Positions 9,677 through 21,089 of a stretch of 64,000 bases of DNA are shown piece by piece (position 1 is the first letter of the stretch; each line of letters starts with the position of its first letter). Location: positions 1,984,001-2,048,000 of the forward strand of contig NC_089443.1 of the NCBI RefSeq assembly GCF_026210795.1, read 5' to 3'. Position numbers and translations under genes: made by a program. The notes under the pieces were generated by a model. The model did no database searches. It had not been told where the DNA came from and saw only the letters and a list, made by a program, of their open reading frames with translations. Origin of the DNA: Rhizophagus irregularis. Taxonomy: Eukaryota; Glomeromycota; Glomeromycetes; Glomerales; Glomeraceae.

Positions 9677-11487
9677 AAAAAAAAGAATAATTAAGTCATT
9701 TAATGTCTGTTTTGTTGTCGTTTTTTAAAATAAAGAAATTATGCTTAATTGCGATGATATGAACTACGAATTTATTTACATTTGAAATTTAATATTATTA
9801 TATTAAAAATTCATAATTTTTTTTTCGTAATTGTACTATTTCATATTAACTTTGAATTCATTAATTGGATTTTGCAATTTGTAACATCCTAATTTAGTAA
9901 TTTTGTTGAAATGATAATAATATGATCGTCAAAATAATGCATAAGGTAACATCCAAAAAAAAATCAAGGAAAAGAAAGTTAGTTACAATTTTCGCACTAA
10001 TTGTATATGTAATACAACTAAACTAGTAAAGTATTGTAAAAATAAAAAAATGATGTAATAGGAAATGATGGTCTAAAATTATCATGAAACACTTTATTAA
10101 AGAGCCTGATTTAACTCTATTTAAAAAATAAAACCAAAAATGATGCATATCTTGGAAAATAAATGTCTACAGCTACAAAATACCTAAAATGAATGTTCAG
10201 CATAAGGCTGACAAAAATTAAATTATATGAAGGTGACGATAGCGTCGCCGAATTGGATTCATATACTCCAAGGACGTAATTAATTTTAAGAAACGGACTA
10301 CTTTATATCATTGATATTGAGATCAAAATCCATACAAATCTATTCAAAGAGGATTACATTTTAAGAACTTCATACCATATATAAAGAACTTTTATTATCA
10401 TGGGACGAAAAATATATTATCGTTATATATTCATTTTTTTTACAAAGCGACAATTCTTTTACGTGGTAACTAATTAATAATAATGTTAAAAAATTACAGA
10501 TTTTATTTTTAATCGATAAACTTTTACAATTAAAACAATAAAAAAAAATGTGGCAACTCGATTTTCAGACGATACAAAATATAATTTTTAGTTTCATATT
10601 CTAAAATTCTGATTTCTGAAATTTTTATATTTACAAATCTATATCAGACTATATAGTTCTTTTTATTTATTTATTTATAAATTATAACTGAAAATAATTA
10701 ACTTGTATATACTATATAAAATGGACAATACTGATCAGATTTACTAAAAAAAGTTTGTTAAACAGATTAGTTTAATCAAAGCAAAATTCAATATGAGAAG
10801 TAAGACTCATAAGTATTTTATTTAACAATTTACAGACATGTATCGGGTTGCCAATTTTTTATACCTCTAGCTCCGTAATATTGTAAATCATAGCCATTGT
10901 TTTAAAAATAATTTTGTATTCTTGGTAGAAAAGAAAGCTTTCACGTGATTTCGGATAATAAATCTCATGTCGATCTTCCATTTTGATGCACGATATGTGG
11001 CATAATTTTTGTTTTTTTATTTGATTATTCAAGCCAAACAAAACAAAGTCTGTAAAGAGTGTCATGCTACTTGCCGAGATAATATAAAGGAAATAATAAG
11101 ATATACATATAAAAAATGTAATTTTTAATTTTTTATTGATGTAATGTAAATATTAATTAAGAATTATTAGAAGAATCACGTAACAAACCAAAAGGCATTT
11201 ATGGTTAAATATGTTTGTTAAATTTTAACTCATTGGAAAAAATGAATAATGATATAGTATATATATATATATATATATGTAGAACTATGCCGAGAACTTG
11301 GAAAGATTTTAATAAGAATACAAGGTATTAGGAATAGTGGTATTAAATTTTCAGAAACGTTTGACAATTGAGATGTATAGTATGAGTTTATTTGAAATTG
11401 TTATTTTGTTACAATGGTCGAAATACACCAAAAATCATTATCCGAAATCACGTGTAACCCGATGTGTGCGATCTTTATATATCAATT
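9677..11487. other. Gene-poor AT-rich stretch
   Basis: I see no supported gene. An 18-bp inverted repeat, CACGTGATTTCGGATAAT, occurs near 10943 and its complement near 11438. It may mark the ends of an eroded element. Confidence 0.4.
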
Positions 11488-11658
11488 TACAACTTTTGTA
11501 ATAGACCGGGCAGGGCGATCCCCTCAGGGATCGGGACATCGGGTTGTTACTTAGACTTGCGTAGCTTAGTATAACATTTGTAAAGAGATCGGCTCCTAAA
11601 TTTGTAATGCCCGTCACTGTCTTTATGTTAAAAATAAATAAAATACAACTTTTGTAAT
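11488..11658 (+). mobile_element. Retroposed short element with 15-bp target duplication
   Basis: The direct repeat TACAACTTTTGTAAT is at 11488-11502 and again at 11644-11658. The 141-bp insert between them begins in a GC-rich block (GACCGGGCAGGGCGATCCC), unlike the AT-rich surroundings, and ends in an A-rich tail (AAAAATAAATAAA). Variable-length TSD plus A-rich tail is the mark of target-primed reverse transcription. It is either a SINE or a 5'-truncated LINE 3' end; no tRNA-type A/B box pair with proper spacing was found. Confidence 0.75.
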
Positions 11659-11659
11659 T

Positions 11660-12235
11660 ATTACTATTATTTTCTATAATACTTTTATATCTACTTTAAT
11701 ATTAAGCACTTGGTATACAGATGAGGTCCGAAAATAAAATTTGCCGGATCATAACGATAGTTTGCATAACATTCAGTAAAAGCCACAAACAACCATACTA
11801 CTTTATTTATATACAAAGAGTGAAATGAAGAACACGAAAAAGAAAAAAGTCAATATATACTAACACATTGTTTCACCTTACCATATTTTTTTGCTTCATG
11901 TTTTGGAGGTAATTCTGGAAGATGTAAACAGCATAACTTATGAAAAGCGACTCATTATATATGTATTATATGTATATATCAAAATTTTTATCATTTTTTT
12001 ACAATGAACAACTTACTTACGAAGCGTACAAATATTAGACAGGAATATGAAAATGACGAGATAAAACCTTTTTTATTTTCACATATATTCCGGGTGTTTT
12101 AGCAGTCGATGTTGAGTCACGCATGGAAGACACATATGGTTTCTTCACTGATTTGATAATCTCAATCTTTTTTGGTTTATTCTTCTCAAAAGAGAGAGAT
12201 TTTTTTTTTTTAGTAATCGTACTTTTAATTGATCA
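11660..12235. other. Intergenic; possible eroded exon on minus strand
   Basis: On the minus strand about 12090-12200 reads EKNKPKKIEIIKSVKKPYVSS and continues to a stop, which could be a basic exon fragment. There is no matching start and the neighbouring exons cannot be placed. Confidence 0.2.
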
Positions 12236-12457
12236 TTGAGAACTACTTTCTTTTACTTGGCCTTTTCGCTTGCGGGCAACCCAGAGCTCGCATATTTAAG
12301 ATGGTTTTATGAAGTTTATGGCCATAAAAATAGTGATTCCTATGCTCTACGTTTAGTCTTACCAGCAGCTGATAACTTGTATTTGAGAATTGGTGCATAT
12401 AAGGCTCCACCGATGATCAATCGTAGTCGTTCTAAGGCTTTTGTAGTAGGGATATAG
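12236..12457 (+). CDS. Hypothetical ORF, possible gene fragment
   Basis: A 73-residue frame with a less biased composition than random AT-rich ORFs (NPELAYLRWFYEVYGHKN, then LRLVLPAADNLYLRIG). There is no domain that I can name and no intron partners. The sequence upstream is a poly-T tract. It may be an eroded exon. Confidence 0.2.
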   Translation: MRTTFFYLAFSLAGNPELAYLRWFYEVYGHKNSDSYALRLVLPAADNLYLRIGAYKAPPMINRSRSKAFVVGI

Positions 12458-12556
12458 ATTCTAGTCAATCCTGCGTAATACTGTCGTTTATTGAATGTCA
12501 ATTTTAGTTCATAAGGAATTTTCTTTTAATTTGAACAGAGGACTCTTTTAATGATC

Positions 12557-13190
12557 TGGCTTACAATATTTATTACTATTTCACTACCCACTTGCCGGGC
12601 CACTTCAGTTATGAAAATCAAAATATATATTTATATAAAAGAATTTACCATAATATATAAAAGATTTCAAAAAAAATTTCAATAACCAAATTACAAAAAA
12701 TTACGTCATTACTGTAAATCAAAAACTATTTACTCTTATTTATAGGTATTATATCGTTATATGTTTAATATATAACAAAACGTGAAATTCTATGATATTT
12801 ACTAAACTAAATTAAGAAAATTATTAAGAACAATTTAAGTACAATATATTATGAAGCTGAAATAAATTTTTTAAAAAATAAAATTGATGTTATTTTATTA
12901 TATATAAATATCATAGTATTTCACATTTTGTTATATACTATTAAACATATAATGATATAATACCTAAAATTTTAAACATTTCTGCTTTTCAAAAATGTTT
13001 AAATAAGAGAGTAAATAGTTTTTGATTTACATATTACAGTAATGAAATTTTTGTAATTTGGTTATTGAAATTTTTTTTTTTAAGTACAAATCAATTTTTT
13101 ATTTTATATATTATGGTAAATTCTTTTATATAAATATGTTTTGATTTTCATAACTGAAGTGGGTAGTGAAATAGTAATAAATACTGTAAG
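12557..13190. mobile_element. 634-bp foldback element
   Basis: The two halves are reverse complements. Ends read CTTACA(A)TATTTATTAC at the left and its complement ending CTGTAAG at 13190. Inner arms match through GGTATTATATCGTTATATG at 12747 and its complement near 12962. The left arm has a short extra GC block (CTTGCCGGGCC). No clear target duplication is seen. It is non-coding. Confidence 0.75.
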
Positions 13191-13203
13191 TGTTGATGGT
13201 AAC

Positions 13204-13365
13204 TGATTGAAGATGATTACGAGTTAATTAAGGACTACTACCTTGTCCATTATCAAGAGGACATTCTTATAAATATTATTATTGACCGGAGGGAGGAGAC
13301 GCGTAATGGTCGGCGGTTAACCTTCAATGAGATACAAGATATCAGAGATGACAATGAGTGTCAGT
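13204..13365 (+). CDS. Hypothetical exon-like fragment
   Basis: The open frame encodes an acidic, charged stretch (EDDYELIKDYYLVHYQED, then RREETRNGRRLTFNEIQD) ending at a stop near 13365. Composition is protein-like, but there is no start codon and no recognised family. It lies directly beside the foldback element, so it may be the truncated edge of an older gene. Confidence 0.25.
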
Positions 13366-14230
13366 AAAATTTACCTGCTGTCGGTAAAGGGTACTTGTCG
13401 GTAAAATGATTGTCGATAATGTGATATGGTCCCATATTTATTTGTTAGTAACGCTTATTTTTAATAACATAAAAAAAAATAAAAAAAAATACAATAGATA
13501 TAACTATATGTTATTCTATCTACTAATAACCCGTCTAAGATGGAAGTAAGTATCAATACTTATTAGATCTAAACTAAATATCTAAATATAAAGTTTTTAT
13601 AACATAAAATATCTATGATTGTCCGTGAAGCGTTTGTCGCCCTGATTTTCAATAATTTATTATATATAAGAAATCTTTTCAAAGCAATTCCTAAATGTTA
13701 AAACTGATTTTGAAATCAGGCCGGCTGGTCATCTATGATATAGAAAAGTAAACTTTAATTACGATAATATCCAAATTCGGTAATTTAATGTTGCACAATT
13801 CCTAATATAGAAGCTTACTCGTTATTTTTTATATTTTTTTAATGCCAACGCTGGATAGAATTCCATGATGAAAGAATATTTAAAATTTTTTTAACCAATT
13901 AAATCAATAATGAAAACAATGGCTAAACCTTGTAGAAAAAGCTATTCTTCATTATTTTCCGAAAATTTAGCCTTACTTTCAAAAAGTTTAAAACTAGCTT
14001 CATTAGTACTGGCTTAATTTGGAACTTTTCTTTCCTTTAACCTTTTATGTTCAAATCGACAATGAAATGTCGTGCTACGAAAATGAGTTGTATTTGATCG
14101 GCAAGTTCCGAACTCAAATGACGGAACGTTTATATAAGAATTTACTAGCTTTATCTTACTAATGAAAATTGAAATATTTGGTAAGAAAAAGTATTTATAA
14201 GGAGGGCTGTCAATTTAAAAATTTTAAAAA

Positions 14231-16180
14231 ATGGAAACACAGGATAATACAAATATTAGATCGTCTATATCCACCAATAACGACGAATCAAATACGAATG
14301 ATAATGAATTAACCTTACGTAATAGTAATAATATAGAAAAAGATGATAAAAAACTTGCCGACCAATTATCGGTTAACTCTGAAATACCAAAAGAAACGAT
14401 AGAAGATCCGAATGACCCAAAATTTTGGCCGAGAAAAAAGAAAAATTGTATTTTATTTATTATTTCTTTAGCTGGAATGATTGAATCACTTTCAAGCACG
14501 TACGTGAAATATTTATTTTATGAACGGGTTTTAAAATAAATAAATATATTTAACTTTTTTTTATATTTAGAATATTTTATCCGTCAATTACCAATATTGA
14601 AAACGATTTAAAAACTAGCGGAGTGCTGGCTAATGGAATAAGTAAGATATATCTATGAATGAATTCAAAAATCATATTTAGAGGTGTTTTTATTAATTTA
14701 TTTTTGTTAATTACATACAGTTGGCGTTTATATTCTCTTCATGGGCGTGGCAGTAAGTATAAATATATTATTAGATAAATTATAAAAGTCTTTTTTTAAC
14801 TTTTTTAAATTTGTATTATTGTGGCATAGCCACTAGGATGGGCAGCTTATTCTGATACGTTTTATACGAGACGTAATGTTTACTTGGCTTCCTTTATAAT
14901 ATATATTATAGGAACTGTAATATGTGGTTTATCAAATAGCATTTGGTTATTGTTAGCGATGCGATTAGTTCAATCTTGTGGTGCTTCTGCAGTTCTGAGG
15001 TATGTTTCTTTCATTACGACATTTATATTAATAAATTTATCCTTACCTATATTTTTATGATTGCAGCATTGGTGCCGGAACAATAAGTGATATTTTTCAT
15101 TCATTTGGTAGGTTAATATTATATTGTAAGAATTAAATGTATAAAATACAAATAATATAAATAATATATATTAATTATATTTTAGAACGAGGACAAGCGT
15201 ATGGAATTTTTTATCTTGGACCTTTGGTTGGACCAGTTATAGGGCCAGTGATCGGGGGATATGTAACGGATTATTTAGGATGGAGATGGATTTTATGGAT
15301 TCTTACGGTTATTGGAGGTTTAATATTAATATTAATTTTCTTTGCACTTCCTGAAACATTTGCACCTCCAACAAATCTACCGAACCCTAATAATACAACT
15401 TCAAATTCACGACACCGTAAAAGATTTGATCCTACATCACCATTACGTTTATTAAAATATCCTAATATGTCACTTGTAATAGTATACATAAGTATTACGT
15501 ATGCAGTACTTTATATACAAAATACATTATCCGGGACAAGTTTCGCAAATATATATCACGTTTCAACATCAACAGTTGGATTAATTTTTTTGGCTCCGGG
15601 TACTGGATATTTGATTGGAAGTGTCATAGGAGGAAAATGGTCAGATTATGTTCTTATTGAAGCTAAAAAGAGAAACAATGGTGTTGGATATCCTGAAATG
15701 AGACTTCATAGTGTTTGGATTGGTTGTTTTTTTATTTCGGTTTCTTACATATGTTATGGGTGGTTTCTTGAAGCTAGATTACATATAGCTTTACCAATTA
15801 TCGCTATGTTCACTGGTACGTACAAAATCAATGTTTCTATTCTAACTTTTAATTTTTTTTAATTAATTTGATTAAAAAATTATAACTCTTATTTGATAGG
15901 AGCATTTAGTTTTGTAACAGTGTTTAATTCAATTTCAACATATTTGGTCGATGCTTTTCCAGGTAGAAGTGCATCAGCAATTGCAATTAATAACCTTACG
16001 AGATCGCTCGCAGCCACATTATTTACTTTTATATCTGTACCTTTTGAAGAAGCTGTTGGTATCGGTTCGATTTATACCATCATGATTTGCGTTTCTTTTA
16101 TTGGTGTGGTTTGTTTATTTGTTGTTAGTTACAAAGGAAAATATTGGAGAGAAAAGTTCAATTCCAGGATTGATGAGTAA
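14231..16180 (+). CDS. MFS transporter, DHA1/QDR-like (right copy)
   Basis: Exons are 14231-14499, 14571-14641, 14721-14752, 14830-14999, 15067-15107, 15186-15815 and 15900-16180. They have the same lengths and intron phases as the left copy (1494 nt joined, 497 aa), with no stop. Key segments are PLGWAAYSDTFYTRRNVYL and LGPLVGPVIGPVIGGY, then membrane helices to the C-terminal SYKGKYWREKFNSRIDE. At exon 4 the acceptor is CATAG where the left copy has CACAG; both work. Exon 6 differs from the left copy at roughly 15 residues, clustered in the segment after KYPNMSLVIVYISIT. Selection evidently kept the frame in both. Expected role is proton-driven export of a small molecule at the plasma membrane; the substrate is unknown. 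Confidence 0.85.
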
Positions 16181-17038
16181 TCAATTTATTTAAAAATTGT
16201 TTTTATTTATTATTATTTTTTTTTTTTTGTGAAAAGAAAAAAATCAAATATTTTTTTATAAAGTGTTAATACTTTTAGAATTAGATTCCGTATTTGTATA
16301 ATAAATCAAAAATTATAATAAAAAAGTTTATTAATACTTTATAATACATATTTAAACATTAAATGAACCATTACAATATGATGTTATTTTGTCTCTTAGA
16401 TGAAATACTGTATATTTAAAAAGAATATATGTATCTTTTATCAATAGTTTCCAAGTAAACTAATTAATCATCCTGTTAGATTTACGTAATACCATTTTAA
16501 TGAATGAGAATTATCAATTTTATGATAATGGAAACTCGTGATGAAATGAACTTTTACTTTAGTTTGGACTTTGGACATGAATTGTTTCTTTGGATGAATA
16601 TCAATCTCATGATTCTTTAGATTATATGAAAAGTTTATATAAAGAAATACTTTTTTAGAAAAAAAAAATACTTATAAAGCAATATCCTTAAATACCTTCA
16701 ATGCTTCTCTAAAGAAAACGCTTAAAAAAGAAATTTGTTTGTAATAGTATTAGTAATGATACAGTATCTCAGTTAACCTGTAGCTCTTGCTGTTTCACCA
16801 CAAAGATATAAAAAGAAACAATCCACTATCTCTTTTTTTTTCATAAATATTGAATCATTAACCTATGAAAAGTATTGTCCAGAATTTGACTTGCCTATTT
16901 GATCAGACTTTCCATAGAGATAATATACTATCGGACGAATAGTACGTTGAATAACATGTTAATTGGCATCAATTTTTACGTACTTACTACTTATTTTATA
17001 TTTAAGTAGATTCCATTGAAGTCGTAACTACTTTGAAA

Positions 17039-17178
17039 TCAAAAATTCGCGAAAGAAACACAAAAGAACTTGGTGGAAAATTTTCTGCGTACTCTATAAG
17101 GTGCTAGATTCCTCTTGTATGTATGCTCGCTCTTATTTCCAAGAACAAGATTTGCAAGTAAATTGGGCTTACCAGTAC
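17039..17178 (-). pseudogene. P-loop fragment remnant (right arm)
   Basis: Matches the 3' half of the 689-955 fragment in inverse orientation. The Walker A coding half is deleted: sequence jumps from the GTACTGGTAAG equivalent straight to the GGTGTTCCCTTAATAC region. Confidence 0.6.
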
Positions 17179-17619
17179 AAGCGGTGTTCCCTTAATACAG
17201 ATGGGAGGCATAAGCAATTATTAAGCCAAAGTTTGAGTGAACGCCCATACTTTAATGTACTTTAAAATAGACTTAAAATATAATTACAATTTTTTAAAAT
17301 ATACTTAAAATTGCAATTTTAAAATTTTTTGCGTATTTTAAGTATATTGTAAATTTTAAATATATTTTTTAGTATATTTTAAAGAAATTTTTAGGGATAC
17401 GAAATTATATCATAATTTTATTGGTGATCAGCAAGCGAAAATTTTATTAAATCAACCCTTTTTAAATTTCAAAACTTTTGTTTGTTGGTATAAATTTTAA
17501 ATGTAAGGTTTCTATTATAGTCAGATGTTTATTAATTAAATGTTTAATACTGACGTCTCAAGATTTTGAATAAATCTTATTATTCAGTCGATTAGAAATA
17601 TGTGGGATTTTCCAATATT

Positions 17620-17880
17620 GAAATTAGTAGCATTAATTCCTTTTGGTTACCGCAGTATTTTACTATATCCATTATGCTATTTATTATTAGTAGCATTAAT
17701 TCCTATTGGCCACTACAGTATTCTAATGAACGAACTATAACTCAGTTATTGGATGGACCGATATCTCTATTCCCCATCCAATAACTATTTATTATTAGTA
17801 GCATTAATCACTATTGGTCACCGCAATATTCCTAATGAAACTATACTACTATACATCAGTGGGACGGTCTTCGACCAATA
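17620..17880. repeat. Three-copy direct repeat
   Basis: The block ATTAGTAGCATTAATTCC-(T/C)ATTGG recurs at about 17623, 17685 and 17793, each followed by a (C/T)CGCA(G/A)TATT-like segment. It is non-coding and begins directly outside the inverted-repeat end. Confidence 0.6.
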
Positions 17881-18217
17881 TCTCTATTCCCTTATTGTCG
17901 GTGAAATAACCCTGTTGGTGAAACGTTTTAAAAGTGGTCAAAGATTCAGTTATGATTTTGAGATATTTGTAGAATTGTAGGATAAAGGACTATTAATTTT
18001 TTGTGATGAAATAAAGAAGGGAATAAAAAAATTCAAATATATGTATGTATATTAAAATCTAAATTTCATGTCTAGTACTATATCTATTTCACCAATACAT
18101 TCACTGCCATACAGTTTATGAGTTAACAGGAAGGGCTGCAATTTTGGTCGTTCCACAAATTTATCGGTCATAAATATTCAGCCACTGAGTCATTGACATA
18201 AACACAAAGTAAGAAAA

Positions 18218-18433
18218 GGTTTTTTTCCAAATTCAACTGATCAAATTATTCTACAAGAATTTTCTAAAAATTTAACTTTTAATAAAGAGATAAAAGTTAA
18301 AAGATTATATAATCGTGGATTGGATGCCATAGTACGAACTAAAGAGGAACGAATTGTACTAAAAGAATTATGGGAGCTTTGTAATGATAATATAAGAAAA
18401 TATATCTGGTTACGACGATGCGAACCCTCATAA
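18218..18433 (+). CDS. Hypothetical C-terminal exon
   Basis: A 71-codon frame ends in a stop at 18431-18433. It encodes charged, well-mixed sequence (FSKNLTFNKEIKVKRLYN, then RTKEERIVLKELWELCND and YIWLRRCEPS) that looks like real protein rather than translated AT-rich DNA. There is no ATG start; upstream sequence could hold an acceptor. I do not recognise a family. It is probably the last exon of a decayed gene. Confidence 0.3.
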   Translation, partial: GFFPNSTDQIILQEFSKNLTFNKEIKVKRLYNRGLDAIVRTKEERIVLKELWELCNDNIRKYIWLRRCEPS

Positions 18434-19131
18434 TTATTTAATTTAATTTTTGTAAAGCGATAAATTATTCCATTTAAAGAAGTTGTGAGTGAACTTTCTT
18501 TTTGTACTTAAAAAAAATATATTAATTATCGAATTACTTATTACGTTAATTGATTATCACCTCATTATACTGTATATCCAAAAAATGAAAAATAGGTGAA
18601 ACAAGCCATATTCCGAAGATCAATCATTTAAACAATTTGTTGCCTTTCCTTAAAAGTTGAATAATTTGAATAATTGCAATGATTAATTTGCCTTTATAAT
18701 TTAATGTATTATTATTTTTTTAATTTTAATTTTATTTTAGGCGAACATAAAGTTTTTTAAAAATAATTAATTGTTTATTTGTGGAGGATGATATCATTTA
18801 CGAATATAGCAAATATAGTATTTCATTTGACTGTCAATAAATCTTATAAAAAAGACTTAAGCATTATCTGTTGTTGTATTATTAATTTGGTAAAATTCCA
18901 TTAATCCATTTCCATCTCTAAATGAAAGTATTAAAAGACTAATATAGTTAGATAGTTATATTGATCCGTAATACAAATTAGATTTGTTGAAAGGCCAATC
19001 ATCTTGTGACAATGTGACATGTGATCGATCAAAGTTTAGAAATATAGATCAATCTGCATGACTCAATTGACTCATACTTATTATATTTTTTCTTTACCGA
19101 AAGACAGATTTTTGTTATAGAATGCGACATA
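18434..19131. other. Intergenic stretch
   Basis: AT-rich; no supported ORF, RNA gene or structured repeat. Confidence 0.5.
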
Positions 19132-19262
19132 CGCCCTATAAAAAATTTTTATCCGAATATTTCCATTATTTCTCCGTGTCTTCCGTAAAAATTCCGTGAA
19201 AATGATACATTCACGGAAAAAACATGGAAAGATAAAACACGGATCAGATTTTTTACAGGGAC
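19132..19262. mobile_element. 131-bp MITE
   Basis: Ends GCCCTATAAAAAATTTTTATCCG and the inverse CGGATCAGATTTTTTACAGGG are imperfect terminal inverted repeats. The interior carries TTCCGTGAAAATGATACATT and ACGGAAAAAACATGGAAA. A decayed relative is at 9181-9318. Confidence 0.6.
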
Positions 19263-20056
19263 GGGGGCAAGATATACATTTATTCTTTTGTAATAAATAA
19301 ATACAATAAAATTTCTTAAAAGAAAATTCTTTAAAAGAAATAACGATAAATTTAGAATTATTTGATTTGTAATTTACATGGTTTTTTTCCTTTAGAATAT
19401 AAATTTACAAACAAATAACTTCTTTTTTAGCGACTAGTCTTAAAATTATTAAAAGAAAATAAACAAATATACAATAGATTTTTTTTAAAAAAACAAATAT
19501 ATTAAATAGAAAGTAAATATGTAGATAATAAATCCATTATTCAGGACCCAGAATTATATATATAGGGGTCAGGTGATGAAAAAAATTTTTACTATGAGCT
19601 GTACGCATTTTTTCAGGGCCGGAATTATTATAATGTCAGTCTGTTACTATAATAGAAAATAAATTCTGACTGGCATTATCAAAATTATCTAAAAAAGGAA
19701 TGATTTTCATGATTTTTTTTTAGTTCAAAATACGCAAACTCAACCCTGTTCCTTTTCTGGGTCCCTCGTTTTTTTTATTAAATTAATCTTACGTTACATA
19801 GCTATTTTCTTAAAACGCTTTATGTCAGTATTTTTTTTCCTTATTTGAGAAAATAATTCAGTGGGATGTAAAATTATTTCTTTTAGCCTTTAGCAGCAGG
19901 TCATAAAATTATGACATCTATTTGATTACTTAATCCTTAATATTTAAAACAAAAAAAAAGGGTTATACGTAATGTAAAAAATTCAGTTATTTTAAATTAC
20001 TCATAGTTATTCGGCATGAAAGGAAAACCGAATCTGTACTAACAAAAAGTAATTGT

Positions 20057-20373
20057 ATCACATCTAACCGCAGGATGTATCGTTAAAAAATGAAAATTGG
20101 AAAATCAATATTGTATAAAAAAAACGGTCAAGGAAGCATACGCCAAAAATTTTTAAATTACTGATAAATAATAATAAAACTCCGTGATGGTCCAAATTAG
20201 CTAGTTGGATAATTATCACATCTAACCACAGGGTGTATCGTTACAAAATGAAAATTGGAAAATCAATATTGTATAAAAAAAACGGTCAAGGAAGCATACG
20301 CCAAAAATTTTTAAATTACTGATAAATAATAATAAAACTCCGGGATGGTCCCAAATTAGCTAGTTGGATAATC
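20057..20373. repeat. 158-bp tandem duplication with tRNA-like A box
   Basis: Two copies (20057-20214, 20215-20373) differ at only a few positions, and a third partial copy starts at about 20374. Each junction reads TTAGCTAGTTGGATAAT, which closely fits the Pol III A-box (TRGCNNAGTNGG), preceded by an acceptor-like GTCCCAAA. No good B box follows at the proper distance. A further A-box-like TTGGCTAGTGCCCG lies near 20437. It is likely a tRNA-derived SINE fragment expanded in tandem. Confidence 0.55.
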
Positions 20374-20672
20374 ATTAAATCTAACCACGAGAAAAATTCT
20401 CAATCATGTGTGACACTACATTCGTCCCAAATTGGCTAGTGCCCGCTGGCCGACTCAAATCAAGTGAGACACTAAATTATATACAAAAAAGAACTCGTTG
20501 CAAATATAAATAAGGATTGTTCCTCACAATCTCACGTCAAAAAAAAAAAATCTCATTAAAAAATTAAATAATTAGATTTTTGACATCCGACATTTAATCT
20601 CACTAGATACTCTGATTTTTTTTTCAGCCTTTAAAGCCTCTTCAAACATTTGGTTAAATATATCTACAAAAA

Positions 20673-20858
20673 ATGCTGTTAAGTGATCTCAGAAATCAAC
20701 AACGAATTCAACGTCAAAGACGTAGAATTATTACTAGGATGTACAGAAGACGCGCAATGATCAATAACACAGATACATTACGTCGAATTGCACAATTACC
20801 TTTACAAATTACGAATGATCCATTTACAAATCAAATGTTTAATGGATCCCCTTTCTAA
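20673..20858 (+). CDS. Small Arg-rich protein, hypothetical
   Basis: An ATG-led 61-codon frame encodes a strongly basic N-terminal half (RIQRQRRRIITRMYRRR) followed by an ordinary, non-repetitive tail (LRRIAQLPLQITNDPF). It follows a candidate acceptor (TTTTTTTTCAG at about 20615-20625) by 50 nt, so the ATG may lie in the second exon of a transcript. The basic block could act as a nuclear-localisation or nucleic-acid-binding patch. It is not recognised; transcription is not shown. Confidence 0.3.
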   Translation: MLLSDLRNQQRIQRQRRRIITRMYRRRAMINNTDTLRRIAQLPLQITNDPFTNQMFNGSPF

Positions 20859-21089
20859 TTAAATAAATGCACTATTGAAGAATAAGTAAGTATGGTTCTT
20901 TTACTTGTACGTTTTGTGTATTTTACAGTAATACGGTTGCGTTTAATCATTTTTAATATTATATGTTAATTTTGTGTAGAGTTTGAATTTTAAGTAAATT
21001 GGAAATTTCGTCTAGATCATATGATAAAATATTTTTTATATTATATTACCTCCTTTTTATACAATCCCAAAGTTTCTTTTTATTTATTT

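Larger units (their letters stand above)
13700..17609. repeat. Right arm of the large inverted duplication
   Basis: Reverse complement of 200-4513 with the MITE and part of the P-loop fragment missing. The outer end falls 22 nt or so into the exon seen complete at 106-221. Confidence 0.9.

Noticed and set aside
10859-11065. 68-aa minus ORF
   Set aside because: No domain and no intron partners; composition only marginally protein-like.
17753-17980. 75-aa plus ORF
   Set aside because: Mostly made of the three-copy direct repeat at 17620-17880.
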